From: Rhodobacter calidifons
GTDB lineage: Bacteria > Pseudomonadota > Alphaproteobacteria > Rhodobacterales > Rhodobacteraceae
NCBI RefSeq assembly: GCF_011174775.1
Contig: NZ_JAANHS010000017.1
Span: 1-57,514, forward strand
Length of the DNA: 57,514 nucleotides
Direction: 5' to 3'
Shown: positions 9,846 to 18,517 of the stretch, piece by piece
How the letters are laid out: the number at the start of each line of letters is the position of its first letter
How positions within the stretch are numbered: the first letter of the stretch is position 1
Notes under the pieces: generated by a model
What the model was told of the DNA's origin: nothing
Seen by the model: the letters and a program-made list of their open reading frames with translations, nothing else
The model's database searches: none
Position numbers and translations under genes: made by a program

Positions 9846-11513
9846 ATGGAACCGATGGCGCTCTGGAAGCGGATCCTCGTCCTGCTCGTCTGCGGCTGGG
9901 GAATCGTCGCCGCCACCCCGAACCTGTTCTACGACCGGGTGGAGCGTCACAATGACGCCGTGGTCGCCATCGAACGCGCCGGCGGCGCCGCCACCCCGGA
10001 ACAGGAGGCCGCCCGCGCCGCCTGGCCGGACTACCTGCCCTCGGCGCTGGTGAACCTGGGCCTCGACCTGCGCGGCGGGGCGCATCTGCTGGCCGAGGTC
10101 CGGGTCGAGGATGTGTACAAGGCCCGGATGGATTCGCTCTGGCCCGAAGTGCGCGACCGGCTGCGGTCGCTGCGCGATCAGGTCGGCGCGGTGCGGCGCG
10201 CGCCCTCGCCCGACGACGTGCTGCGCGTGACGCTGGAGAACCCCGCCGGCATGGCCGCCGCGGTCGAGGCGGTGCGCGGCCTCGGCACCGGCGTCATGTC
10301 GCTGACCGGCCTGGGGCAAAGCACGCTGGAGGTGACCGCCGAAGGCAGCGACATCGTCGTCCGCCTGTCGGATGCCGAAAAGCAGGCCACCGACCAGCGC
10401 ACCATCCAGCAGTCGCTGGAGATCATCCGCCGCCGCGTGGACGAGGCCGGGACCCGCGAACCCACAATCCAGCGCCAGGGCGAGGACCGGATCCTGATCC
10501 AGGTGCCGGGCATCGGCTCGGCGCAGGAGCTCAAGGCGCTGATCGGCCAGACCGCGAAACTGTCGTTCAACGCCGTCGTCAGCCGGACCACCGATGCCGC
10601 CGCCTCGCCGGGCCCGCGCAACGTCCTTCTTCCCTCGATGGACGAGCCCGGCATCTACTACATCGTCGAGGACGCCCCCGTGGTCTCGGGCGATGATCTG
10701 GTGGATGCACAGCCCACGTTCGACCAGAACGGCCGCCCGGCGGTCAGCTTCCGCTTCGACACCACCGGCGCGCGCAAGTTCGGCGACTACACCGCCGCCA
10801 ACATCGGCGCCCCCTTCGCCATCGTGCTTGACGGCGAGGTGATCTCGGCCCCCGTGATCCAGAGCCACATTCCCGGCGGGTCCGGCATCATCACCGGCAA
10901 TTTCAGCGTCGAGGACTCGACCCGCCTTGCCGTCCTTCTGCGCGCCGGCGCCCTTCCGGCCGAGATGACCTTCCTCGAGGAACGCACCATCGGCCCGGAA
11001 CTCGGCGCCGATTCCATCGCCGCCGGCAAGGTTGCGGCCATGGTGGCGGGCGTGGTCGTCGTGCTGTACATGATCGCCAGCTACGGGCTTTTCGGCCTCT
11101 TCGCGACCGTGGCCCTTGTCGTCAACATGGCGCTGATCTTCGCGGCGCTGTCGTCGGTGGGCGGCACGCTGACCCTGCCGGGCATCGCCGGGATCGTGCT
11201 GACCATCGGCATGGCGGTGGACGCCAACGTGCTGGTGTTCGAACGCATCCGCGAAGAGCTGCGCAACAACAGGAACCCCGGCCGCGCCATCGAACTGGGC
11301 TATGAACGGGCGAAAAGCGCGATCGTGGACGCCAACATCACGACCTTCATCACCGCGGTGGTGCTGTTCACCGTGGGCGCCGGCCCGGTGCGCGGCTTTG
11401 CGATCACGCTTGGCATCGGCATCATCACCTCGGTGTTCACGGCGCTCTTTGTGACGCGGCTCTTCATCGAACTCTGGTATCACCGGCGCCGCCCGGCGAC
11501 CGTCGTCGTGTAA
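9846..11513 (+). CDS. secD: Protein translocase subunit SecD
   Basis: 555 residues. Helix 1 (about 7-25) leads into the large periplasmic P1 domain, opened by the D1 motif LGLDLRGG. Five more helices lie at about 385-550, with the conserved GMAVDANVLVFERIREE segment that carries the proton-pathway Asp. SecD with SecF uses the proton motive force to pull exported proteins out of SecYEG on the periplasmic side. It is 13 bases ahead of secF. Confidence 0.98.
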   Translation: MEPMALWKRILVLLVCGWGIVAATPNLFYDRVERHNDAVVAIERAGGAATPEQEAARAAWPDYLPSALVNLGLDLRGGAHLLAEVRVEDVYKARMDSLWPEVRDRLRSLRDQVGAVRRAPSPDDVLRVTLENPAGMAAAVEAVRGLGTGVMSLTGLGQSTLEVTAEGSDIVVRLSDAEKQATDQRTIQQSLEIIRRRVDEAGTREPTIQRQGEDRILIQVPGIGSAQELKALIGQTAKLSFNAVVSRTTDAAASPGPRNVLLPSMDEPGIYYIVEDAPVVSGDDLVDAQPTFDQNGRPAVSFRFDTTGARKFGDYTAANIGAPFAIVLDGEVISAPVIQSHIPGGSGIITGNFSVEDSTRLAVLLRAGALPAEMTFLEERTIGPELGADSIAAGKVAAMVAGVVVVLYMIASYGLFGLFATVALVVNMALIFAALSSVGGTLTLPGIAGIVLTIGMAVDANVLVFERIREELRNNRNPGRAIELGYERAKSAIVDANITTFITAVVLFTVGAGPVRGFAITLGIGIITSVFTALFVTRLFIELWYHRRRPATVVV

Positions 11514-11526
11514 GGGGATCAGAACC

Positions 11527-12498
11527 ATGGCATTCCGGCTTCGCGTCGTCCCCGAAAAGACCAACATCGACTTCTTCCGCGCCCAGTGGCTGACCTTCGG
11601 CGGCTCGATGGCCCTGACGGTCCTGTCCATCCTGGTCTGGATCTTCATGGGGCTGAACTTCGGCATCGACTTCCGCGGCGGCACCACCATCCGGACCGAG
11701 GCGACCCGGTCCGTCGATGTCGGGGCCTACCGTCAGGCGCTGTCGGGGCTCGATCTCGGCGATGTCGCCATCACCGAGGTCTTCGACCCAACCTTCGCCG
11801 CCGACCAGTTCGTCGCGCAGATCCGCATCGCCCCCCTGGACGGGGAAGAGGCGGTCACACCCGAAGTCCTGTCCCAGGTCGAACAGCGGCTGAAGGCGGT
11901 CGATCCCTCGCTCACCTTCGCCTCGGTCGAATCCGTCGGCCCCAAGGTCTCGGGAGAGCTGATCTGGAAGGCGATCACCGCCATGGTCGCGGCCTCGGTC
12001 TGCATCCTGATCTACATCTGGCTGCGCTTCGAATGGCAGTACGCCGTCGGCAGCGTGGTGGCGCTCCTGCACGACATCTTCATCGTCATCGGCATCTTCG
12101 CGCTGTTCCAGATCAAGTTCGACCTGACGATCATCGCCGCGCTGCTGACCATCCTCGGCTATTCGATCAACGACACCGTGGTCGTCTTCGACCGGCTGCG
12201 CGAGAACCTGTTGAAATACAAGTCGATGCCGCTGAAGGATGTGATGAACCTCTCGGTCAACGAAACGCTCAGCCGGACGATCATGACCTCGGGCACCACG
12301 CTGATGGCGCTGGGGGCGATGCTGATCTTCGGCGGCGACGTGATCCGCGGCTTCACGCTGGCCATCTTCATCGGGGTGGTGCTGGGCACCTATTCCTCGG
12401 TCTTCGTGGCCAAGAATCTGGTGCTGTTCATCGGGCTCGACCGCGGCGACAAGCCGAAGAAGGCGGGCAAGAACGAATTCGCCGACGTGGACGCCTGA
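11527..12498 (+). CDS. secF: Protein translocase subunit SecF
   Basis: 323 residues with the SecF layout: helix 1, a short periplasmic P4 domain opened by GIDFRGGTTI, and five C-terminal helices with GYSINDTVVVFDRLRENL. It partners SecD. The stop at 12496-12498 is followed after three bases by an 11-G tract and then the Mth938-type gene, so that gene is probably the fourth cistron of the operon. Confidence 0.98.
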   Translation: MAFRLRVVPEKTNIDFFRAQWLTFGGSMALTVLSILVWIFMGLNFGIDFRGGTTIRTEATRSVDVGAYRQALSGLDLGDVAITEVFDPTFAADQFVAQIRIAPLDGEEAVTPEVLSQVEQRLKAVDPSLTFASVESVGPKVSGELIWKAITAMVAASVCILIYIWLRFEWQYAVGSVVALLHDIFIVIGIFALFQIKFDLTIIAALLTILGYSINDTVVVFDRLRENLLKYKSMPLKDVMNLSVNETLSRTIMTSGTTLMALGAMLIFGGDVIRGFTLAIFIGVVLGTYSSVFVAKNLVLFIGLDRGDKPKKAGKNEFADVDA

Positions 12499-12501
12499 GC
12501 T

Positions 12502-12512
12502 GGGGGGGGGGG
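12502..12512 (+). repeat. Homopolymer of 11 G immediately before a start codon
   Basis: Eleven consecutive G residues end two bases before the ATG at 12515 and occupy the Shine-Dalgarno position of the downstream gene. Tracts of this length are prone to slippage in replication and in sequencing, so the true length may vary. Confidence 0.85.
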
Positions 12513-12514
12513 CG

Positions 12515-12871
12515 ATGCGCCTGACCGAAGTCACCTACGGCAGCGCCAAGGCGATCGAGGGCTACGGCCCCGGCTTCTTCCGTGTGGCCGGCCATGTCCT
12601 GCGCGGCCCCTGCCTGATCACCCCCTGGGACGCCGGCCCCTGGGGCGGTCTGGCAGACAGTGCGGCACCCCTCGCGCTGGCCGGCAGGATCGACGTCCTC
12701 TTCGTCGGCACCGGCACGGCCATCGCCCATGTGCCCGCCGCCTTCCGCGAGGCCCTGGAAGGGCAGGGAATCGGGGTCGAGATCATGGCCTCGCCCACCG
12801 CCGCCCGCACCTACAACGTGCTTCTCGGCGAAGGCCGCCGTGTCGCCGTGGCGCTGATGCCGGTCGAATAG
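12515..12871 (+). CDS. Mth938-domain (DUF498, NDUFAF3-like) protein
   Basis: 118 residues. The small alpha/beta Mth938 fold is visible from YGPGFFRVAGHVLRGPCLITP through DVLFVGTGT and the C-terminal segment ARTYNVLLGEGRRVAVALMP. The mitochondrial relative NDUFAF3 helps assemble respiratory complex I. In Alphaproteobacteria the gene commonly follows secDF, which hints at a membrane-protein biogenesis role, but the biochemical function is not established. It lies 16 bases after secF with a G-tract in between. Confidence 0.88.
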   Translation: MRLTEVTYGSAKAIEGYGPGFFRVAGHVLRGPCLITPWDAGPWGGLADSAAPLALAGRIDVLFVGTGTAIAHVPAAFREALEGQGIGVEIMASPTAARTYNVLLGEGRRVAVALMPVE

Positions 12872-13187
12872 CCGCCCGCCCCCGCACCTCCGCGCGCGCC
12901 CGCGCCTCTCATCCTTGCCCGACGATCCCCGCCGAAGGCATCCGCGGCCGATGCCGCCGACGAACGCCGTCCCTGTCCGCGCCTCCCCTCCCCCTTCGTG
13001 GGGAGGGGATGGGGGAGGGGGGCGCCCTGCCAGCTCCGGGCCAGCCTCGGAAACAGGGGGCGAACCACCGAACGGGCCGAAGGGTCGCTCCCCCGGCCCA
13101 TCCGATGCGGGTTAACCGAAGGTAAACGCCCACAGCCAACCCCTTGATTTGCTTGACGCCGAAACGCGCGCCGCGCGCGGCGACCCC
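12872..13187. other. 316-bp convergent intergenic region
   Basis: Between the Mth938-type gene and malyl-CoA lyase I see no convincing gene. Short open frames on both strands lack family resemblance and look like GC-rich chance frames. The only clear structure is the C/G-rich hairpin at 12985-13008. Confidence 0.6.
12985..13008. terminator. Strong GC hairpin between convergent genes
   Basis: CCCCTCCCC pairs with GGGGAGGGG across a short CTTCGT loop (9-bp stem), followed by more G-rich sequence. It lies between the two convergent gene ends and could stop transcription from either side, although no clear U-tract follows. Confidence 0.5.
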
Positions 13188-14165
13188 TCAGCCCCCCGCG
13201 ATCTGCCGGGCCTTCTGGACCAGCACCTCCGCCTGCCGGATCGAGGCGTAATCGATCAGCCGCCCGTCCAGCGAGACCGCCCCCTTGCCCTCGGCCGCGG
13301 CCTTTTCCATCGCCTCCAGGATCCGCTTCGCCCGGGTCACCTCGGCCTCGGAGGGGCTCATCACTTCGTTGGCCAGCGCGATCTGGCTGGGGTGGATCGC
13401 CCATTTCCCCTCGCAGCCCAGCACCGCGGCCCGCTTAGCTGCCGCCCGATATCCCTCCGGGTCGTTGAAGTCGCCGAACGGCCCGTCCAGCGGCCTGAGC
13501 CCGTTCGCCCGCGCCGCGACCACCAGCCGGGCCAGCGCATAGTGCCACATGTCCCCCCAGTGAACCGCGCGCGAGCCATCCTCCAGCCTGTCGGTCAGCA
13601 CCGCATAATCCGGGTTCACCCCGCCGATGTTCGTCGTCCGCGCCCGGGTCGAGGCCGCATAGTCCGCCACCCCGAAATGCAGGCTTTCATTCCGCTTCGA
13701 CGCCGCGGCGATCGCGCTGACGTTCTGCATCCCCAGCGCCGTCTCGATGATGTGCTCGAATCCGATCCGCTTCCTGTAACCCTTGGCGTCCTCGATCTGC
13801 GTGACCAGCATGTCCACCGCATAGACATCCGCCGCCGTCCCGACCTTGGGGATCATGATCAGGTCCAGCCGCTCGCCGGCCTGTTCGACCACATCCACCA
13901 CGTCGCGATACATGTAATGGGTGTCGAGGCCATTGATCCGGACCGACATGGTCTTCTTGCCCCAGTCGATCTCGTTCAGCGCCCTGATGACGTTCTTGCG
14001 TGCCTGGGCCTTGTCGTCGGGCGCGACCGCATCCTCCAGGTCCAGGAAGATCACATCCGCCTCCGAGGCGGCAGCCTTCTCGAACATCTGGGGGGCGCTG
14101 CCCGGAACGGCCAGCTCGCTGCGGTTCAGGCGCGCGGGGGCCTGGGTAATGACGTGGAAAGACAT
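13188..14165 (-). CDS. mclA: L-malyl-CoA lyase (beta-methylmalyl-CoA lyase family)
   Basis: 325 residues from ATG 14165, preceded by GGAGC. An ATG at 14237 is in frame but lacks the family N-terminus. The CitE-like TIM barrel matches serine-cycle MclA of Methylobacterium closely in memory: RLNRSELAVPGS, IFLDLEDAVAPDDKAQARKN, RINGLDTHYMYRDVVD, FGVADYAASTRARTT and the tail RGAVSLDGRLID-type motif. The LDLEDAV acidic residues bind Mg2+. It cleaves malyl-CoA to acetyl-CoA and glyoxylate; relatives in Rhodobacter also act on beta-methylmalyl-CoA in the ethylmalonyl-CoA pathway. It lies 78 bp after the regulator gene and is probably co-transcribed with it. Confidence 0.92.
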   Translation of the reverse strand: MSFHVITQAPARLNRSELAVPGSAPQMFEKAAASEADVIFLDLEDAVAPDDKAQARKNVIRALNEIDWGKKTMSVRINGLDTHYMYRDVVDVVEQAGERLDLIMIPKVGTAADVYAVDMLVTQIEDAKGYRKRIGFEHIIETALGMQNVSAIAAASKRNESLHFGVADYAASTRARTTNIGGVNPDYAVLTDRLEDGSRAVHWGDMWHYALARLVVAARANGLRPLDGPFGDFNDPEGYRAAAKRAAVLGCEGKWAIHPSQIALANEVMSPSEAEVTRAKRILEAMEKAAAEGKGAVSLDGRLIDYASIRQAEVLVQKARQIAGG

Positions 14166-14243
14166 GTTCGGGCTCCGATGAAGGAGCTGCACCCGCCCTA
14201 CCCATCGGCGAAGCAAGCCCCCGCCGTCAAGCCCCAAAATGCC

Positions 14244-14891
14244 TCACATCTCGCCCCGCGACGCCCGGTTGGCGTAGAAGAAGGCAATCGCCTGCGCCCG
14301 GTTCTTCACGTCCAGCTTCTCGAACAGGTTCGACAGGTGGAACTTGACCGTGTTCTCGCTGATCTCCAGATCGCGGGCGAGTTCACGGTTCGTCAGCCCC
14401 TTCGACAGCGCCTCCAGCAGCGTCCGCTCGCGCGGGGACAGCGCCTCGATCGGGTCCTGCTTCAGGCCGCGGATATCGAGGAACGGGAACACCATCTGCC
14501 CCTTGGCCACCGCAACGCAGGTCTCCAGCAGCCGCTCCACCGGGTCGGACCGCGACACGAACCCCGCCGCCCCGGCCGCCATCGCCTTGCGCGGGACGTC
14601 GCCCGTATCCTCGGCGTAGACCACCAGCCGCGGCGGATTGACTTGCGTCCGCAGCACGTCGATCAGCCGCGCCCCCCCAAGCGCGGGCAGGTTCCAGTCG
14701 ATCACCCCCACCTGCACCGGCATCCGCATCGCCATGCCCAGGAAGCCCTCGGCCGTCGCCGCCGTCGCGACCAGCGAGAATCGGCGGTCCTTCTCGAAGA
14801 TTTCCGACAGCGCGGTCAGCATCAGCGGGTTCGCGTCCCCCAGCATGAGCGTTACCGCTATCATCCGCGGATTGTCGTCCCAGGATGCCAT
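14244..14891 (-). CDS. LuxR-type response regulator beside the malyl-CoA genes
   Basis: 215 residues from ATG 14891 after GGAGGGAGGGG; a TTG one codon earlier is in frame. A receiver domain (about 10-125) is joined to a LuxR helix-turn-helix (about 148-205, LSPRERTLLEALSKGLTNRELARDL ... NTVKFHL). The phosphoacceptor Asp65 (VIDWNLP) and acidic-pocket Asp19 are present. However, the position of the conserved Thr/Ser is Ala93 and that of the conserved Lys is Arg114, so phosphorylation signalling may be altered. No kinase gene is nearby. Its place between mclA and the divergent mtk operon makes it the likely local regulator. Confidence 0.88.
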   Translation of the reverse strand: MASWDDNPRMIAVTLMLGDANPLMLTALSEIFEKDRRFSLVATAATAEGFLGMAMRMPVQVGVIDWNLPALGGARLIDVLRTQVNPPRLVVYAEDTGDVPRKAMAAGAAGFVSRSDPVERLLETCVAVAKGQMVFPFLDIRGLKQDPIEALSPRERTLLEALSKGLTNRELARDLEISENTVKFHLSNLFEKLDVKNRAQAIAFFYANRASRGEM

Positions 14892-15150
14892 CAACCCCTC
14901 CCTCCCTACCCATTCAGGTGGGGATTTTCGGTATACAGTGGCATATCAACCACTTTGGGTAGGTATTGTCCCACCCGAACAGGTATCCGAAAGCAGGATA
15001 TAGGAAGGTTGTAAGCTTTGTCCATTGCCGCTTTGTTAGGCACAAGGACCACAGTCCGAGGCAGACCGCGACCCTTTCTTCCGCTGCACCCGGAAGCGTC
15101 GCAGGTCCCGCCCGGACGGTCCAGACCATCGGCCTTGGGAGGGGCGCCGC
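14892..15150. promoter_or_regulatory. Divergent control region of the malyl-CoA module
   Basis: The 259-bp gap separates the regulator-mclA unit from the aminotransferase-mtk unit. TACCCATTCAGGTGGG (14907-14922) recurs in opposite orientation as CCCACCCGAACAGGTA (14970-14985), matching at 13 of 16 positions, and each copy is itself an imperfect palindrome. Between them lies AGTGG-N8-CCACT (14937-14954). These are reasonable binding sites for the neighbouring LuxR-type regulator. I could not assign -35/-10 boxes with confidence. Confidence 0.5.
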
Positions 15151-16398
15151 ATGACCGAAACCGAGCTTTATCCGCAACTCGTCATCCCCGAGACCCTGGC
15201 CGCCGGCCCCGGTCCGGGCAACACCGACCCGCGGGTGCTGGCGGCCTTCTCCAACGCGGGGCTTTCCGACCACATGCAGGCCGACGTCCTGCGCGGCATG
15301 ATCGAATGCAAGCACATGCTGCGCCGGCTCTGGGGCACGAAGAACACCTACACCTTCGGCGTCGCCGGCACGGGGTGGAGCGGGCTTGACGCCCTGTTCT
15401 CGGCCATCCTGCCGGGCGACAGGGTTGTCTGTTTCGTCAACGGCACCTTCAGCGGCATCGACGCGCTGACCGTCCGCACGAAGGCCGCGACCCGCGACGA
15501 CCTGAAGGCCAATGCACTGGACCCCAGGCCCGCCAATGTCACCGTGATCGAGGTCCCGCACGGCCAGTCGGTCACGGCTGAGATCATCGAGAAGGCGCTT
15601 GCGGAACACAAACCCACCTGGGCCACCATGGCGCATTGGGAAACCGGCTCGGGTCGCATCAACGACATCCGGGGCCTCTCGGATGCCTGCCTGCGGCACA
15701 ACGTGATGGGCCTTGTCGATGCCGTCTCCTCGCTTGGCGTCGAGGACTTCGCCATCGACGACTACCCAGGCGTCGCCGGCTGGGCCTCCTGCCCGCAGAA
15801 GGGCGTTCTCTGCCTGCCTCTGACCTATGCCCCGGTCAGCTTCACCGACCGCTACATCGCCCACCTGCGCCAGAACGGCTGCTACAGCTTCGTCCACAAC
15901 CCGATCTTCGAGGCCCGGCACTGGGGCATCGTGGACGGCAAGGACGTGGCCGCGGGCACCTACCACCGCACTCATTCCGCCTATGCCGTTGCCGCCTTTC
16001 ACGAGGCGCTGCGCATCAACCTCCAGCACGGCCGCGCTCGCAGGGCCGCCGACTATGCCCATCACGAGGCCGCCCTGCGCGCCGCCGTCACGGCCCTGGG
16101 CTGCGAGGTCACGTCGAACATGACCAGCCTCGTCGTCCTCAACCTGCCCGGTGCGCTGGCGGGGCGTGAAAAGGAACTGGTGGCCAATGCCCGCGCCAGG
16201 GGCTTCGGCATCTGGCCGACGCTGTCGGAACCCGTCCAGATCCGCATCGGCATCCTGAACCAGCTGAGCCAGGCCGCGATCACCGACATCGTGACGCGTT
16301 TTGCCGCCGAGATGAACGCGATGGGCGCGGGCGTCGATGTGGGCCTGGCCCTGACCGCAATCGAACGGCACTACGCCGCAGCAATAGCCGCAGAATAA
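15151..16398 (+). CDS. Class V aminotransferase, candidate serine--glyoxylate aminotransferase
   Basis: 415 residues, ATG 15151 after GGGAGGGG. Fold-type I PLP enzyme of the alanine/serine-glyoxylate aminotransferase group. It opens with the substrate-loop pattern [16 protein letters not shown], has Asp near 190 ([10 protein letters not shown]) for the PLP ring nitrogen and the Schiff-base Lys near 217 ([12 protein letters not shown]). Sequence around these sites differs noticeably from classical Methylobacterium Sga. The serine-glyoxylate role is therefore inferred from its position ahead of mtkAB, where it would consume glyoxylate released by the lyase. Alanine or another amino acid as donor is possible. 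The gap to mtkA is 19 bp. Confidence 0.75.
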   Translation: MTETELYPQLVIPETLAAGPGPGNTDPRVLAAFSNAGLSDHMQADVLRGMIECKHMLRRLWGTKNTYTFGVAGTGWSGLDALFSAILPGDRVVCFVNGTFSGIDALTVRTKAATRDDLKANALDPRPANVTVIEVPHGQSVTAEIIEKALAEHKPTWATMAHWETGSGRINDIRGLSDACLRHNVMGLVDAVSSLGVEDFAIDDYPGVAGWASCPQKGVLCLPLTYAPVSFTDRYIAHLRQNGCYSFVHNPIFEARHWGIVDGKDVAAGTYHRTHSAYAVAAFHEALRINLQHGRARRAADYAHHEAALRAAVTALGCEVTSNMTSLVVLNLPGALAGREKELVANARARGFGIWPTLSEPVQIRIGILNQLSQAAITDIVTRFAAEMNAMGAGVDVGLALTAIERHYAAAIAAE

Positions 16399-16417
16399 GC
16401 GCGCAAGGGAGGAAGCA

Positions 16418-17608
16418 ATGGACATTCACGAATACCAGGCCAAGGAAATCCTGGCCCGCTTCGGTGTCGCCGTGCCTGCGGGCGCGCTGGCCTACAGCCC
16501 CGAACAGGCCGCCTACCGGGCGCGCGAACTGGGGGGCGACCGCTGGATCGTCAAGGCCCAGGTCCACGCCGGGGGCCGCGGCAAGGCGGGGGGGATCAAG
16601 CTCTGCAATTCCGAGCATGAGATCCACGAAGCCTCCGAGGCTATGTTCGGCCAGAAGATCGTGACGCATCAGACCGGCCCCGAGGGCAAGGGCATCTACC
16701 GCGTCTATGTCGAGAACGCGGTGGATTTCACGCGCGAGATCTATCTGGGTTTCGTCCTCGACCGGACCTCGCAGCGGGTGATGATCGTCGCCTCTTCGGA
16801 AGGCGGGATGGAGATCGAGGACATTTCGGCCTCGCGTCCCGAGTCCATCGTGCGCTCCACCGTGGAACCGGCCGTGGGTCTTCAGGAATTCCAGGCCCGC
16901 GAGATCGCCTTCAAGCTGGGCATCCCGGCGGCGCTGACGCAGGCGATGGTCCGCACCCTGCAAGGCTGCTACCGCGCCTTTCGCGACCTTGACGCGACGA
17001 TGGTGGAAATCAACCCGCTGGTCGTCACCGCCGACAACCGGATCCTCGCCTTGGACGCGAAGATGACCTTCGACACCAATGCGCTGTTCCGCCATCCGCA
17101 GATCGCGGAACTGCGCGACAAGTCGCAAGAGGACCCGCGCGAAAGCCGCGCCGCCGACCGGGGCCTGAATTACATCGGCCTGTCGGGCAACATCGGCTGC
17201 ATCGTGAACGGTGCGGGCCTTGCCATGGCGACGATGGACACGATCAAGCTGGCCGGGGGCGAGCCCGCGAACTTCCTCGACATCGGCGGCGGGGCGACCC
17301 CGGACCGGGTGGCCCGGGCCTTCCGGCTGGTCATGTCGGACAGGAACGTGCAGGCGGTGCTGGTCAACATCTTCGCCGGCATCAACCGTTGCGACTGGGT
17401 GGCCGAGGGCGTCGTGCAGGCCCTGACGGCCGAGCCGGTGGACGTTCCGGTCATCGTCCGCCTTTCCGGCACCAATGTCGAGGAAGGCCAGAAGATCCTT
17501 GCGCAATCCGGCCTGCCGATCCTTCGCGCCAACACGCTGATGGAGGCCGCCGAGCGCGCCGTGACCGCCTGGAAGAACGACCGCAAGCAGATGATGAGGG
17601 CCGTGTGA
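16418..17608 (+). CDS. mtkA: Malate--CoA ligase (malate thiokinase) beta subunit
   Basis: 396 residues, ATG 16418 after GGGAGGAAG. The ATP-grasp domain (about 1-240) opens with [13 protein letters not shown] and has [19 protein letters not shown]. The CoA-ligase domain (about 255-385) carries [30 protein letters not shown] and [14 protein letters not shown]. These variants match malate thiokinase MtkA of serine-cycle methylotrophs better than housekeeping succinyl-CoA synthetase SucC. With MtkB it forms malyl-CoA from malate, CoA and ATP. It overlaps mtkB by one base (TGATG). Confidence 0.93.
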   Translation: MDIHEYQAKEILARFGVAVPAGALAYSPEQAAYRARELGGDRWIVKAQVHAGGRGKAGGIKLCNSEHEIHEASEAMFGQKIVTHQTGPEGKGIYRVYVENAVDFTREIYLGFVLDRTSQRVMIVASSEGGMEIEDISASRPESIVRSTVEPAVGLQEFQAREIAFKLGIPAALTQAMVRTLQGCYRAFRDLDATMVEINPLVVTADNRILALDAKMTFDTNALFRHPQIAELRDKSQEDPRESRAADRGLNYIGLSGNIGCIVNGAGLAMATMDTIKLAGGEPANFLDIGGGATPDRVARAFRLVMSDRNVQAVLVNIFAGINRCDWVAEGVVQALTAEPVDVPVIVRLSGTNVEEGQKILAQSGLPILRANTLMEAAERAVTAWKNDRKQMMRAV

Positions 17609-18501
17609 TGAGCATTCTTCTTGACCGCAGCAGCCGTGTCGTCGTGCAGGGCATCACCGGGCGCATGGCGCAGTTCCACACCAGGGAAATGCTCGACTAC
17701 GGCACCCAGGTCGTCGCGGGCGTCGTGCCGGGCAAGGGCGGGGAGACGGTCCTGGGCGTCCCCGTGTTCAACACGATGAAAGAGGCCGTCGCCGCCACAG
17801 GCTGCGACACCAGCCTTGTCTTCGTCCCGCCGCCCTTCGCGGCTGACAGCATCATGGAAGCGGCCGACGGGGGCATCCGCTATTGCGTCTGCATCACCGA
17901 CGGGATCCCGGCCCAGGACATGATCCGGGTCAAGCGCTACATGCTGCGCTATCCCCGCGAACGGCGCATGGTGCTGACGGGGCCGAACTGCGCCGGCACC
18001 ATCAGCCCCGGCAAGGCGCTTCTGGGGATCATGCCCGGCCACATCTACCTGCCGGGCTATGTCGGCATCGTCAGCCGCTCGGGCACCCTGGGGTATGAGG
18101 CGGCCCAGCAGCTGAAGGACGGCGGGATCGGTGTCTCGACTTCGGTCGGCATCGGCGGCGACCCGATCAACGGCTCGTCCTTCCGCGACATCCTGGAACG
18201 CTTCGAGGCCGACCCCGACACCCATGTCGTCTGCATGATCGGCGAGATCGGCGGCCCGCAGGAGGCCGAAGCCGCTGCATACATCCAGAACCACATGACA
18301 AAGCCCGTCATCGCCTATATCGCGGGCCTGACCGCGCCGAAGGGCCGCACCATGGGACATGCGGGGGCGATCATCTCGGCCTTCGGGGAAAGCGCGTCGG
18401 AAAAGGTGGAAATCCTGACCGCCGCCGGTGTAACCGTGGCCGAGAACCCCAGCGTGATCGGCGAGACCGTCGCGAGGGTCATCGCCAGGCGCGCCGCGTG
18501 A
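17608..18501 (+). CDS. mtkB: Malate--CoA ligase (malate thiokinase) alpha subunit
   Basis: 297 residues starting at ATG 17608, which overlaps the mtkA stop and matches the family start ([18 protein letters not shown]). It has the CoA-binding Rossmann domain and the ligase domain with the phosphohistidine His251 in GHAGAIIS. Stretches such as ITDGIPAQDMIRVKRYM and GIMPGHIYLPG are characteristic of MtkB rather than SucD. Translational coupling to mtkA fits a fixed-ratio complex. Confidence 0.93.
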   Translation: MSILLDRSSRVVVQGITGRMAQFHTREMLDYGTQVVAGVVPGKGGETVLGVPVFNTMKEAVAATGCDTSLVFVPPPFAADSIMEAADGGIRYCVCITDGIPAQDMIRVKRYMLRYPRERRMVLTGPNCAGTISPGKALLGIMPGHIYLPGYVGIVSRSGTLGYEAAQQLKDGGIGVSTSVGIGGDPINGSSFRDILERFEADPDTHVVCMIGEIGGPQEAEAAAYIQNHMTKPVIAYIAGLTAPKGRTMGHAGAIISAFGESASEKVEILTAAGVTVAENPSVIGETVARVIARRAA

Positions 18502-18517
18502 AGGAAGGGGAGGGGGG

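Noticed and set aside
12872-13187. Small genes in the convergent gap after the Mth938-type gene
   Set aside because: Candidate frames are Arg/Pro/Gly-rich, lack ribosome sites and overlap an obvious GC hairpin.
16418-18501. Succinyl-CoA synthetase (sucCD)
   Set aside because: The pair shares the fold, but internal sequences and the malyl-CoA-lyase neighbourhood match malate thiokinase better.
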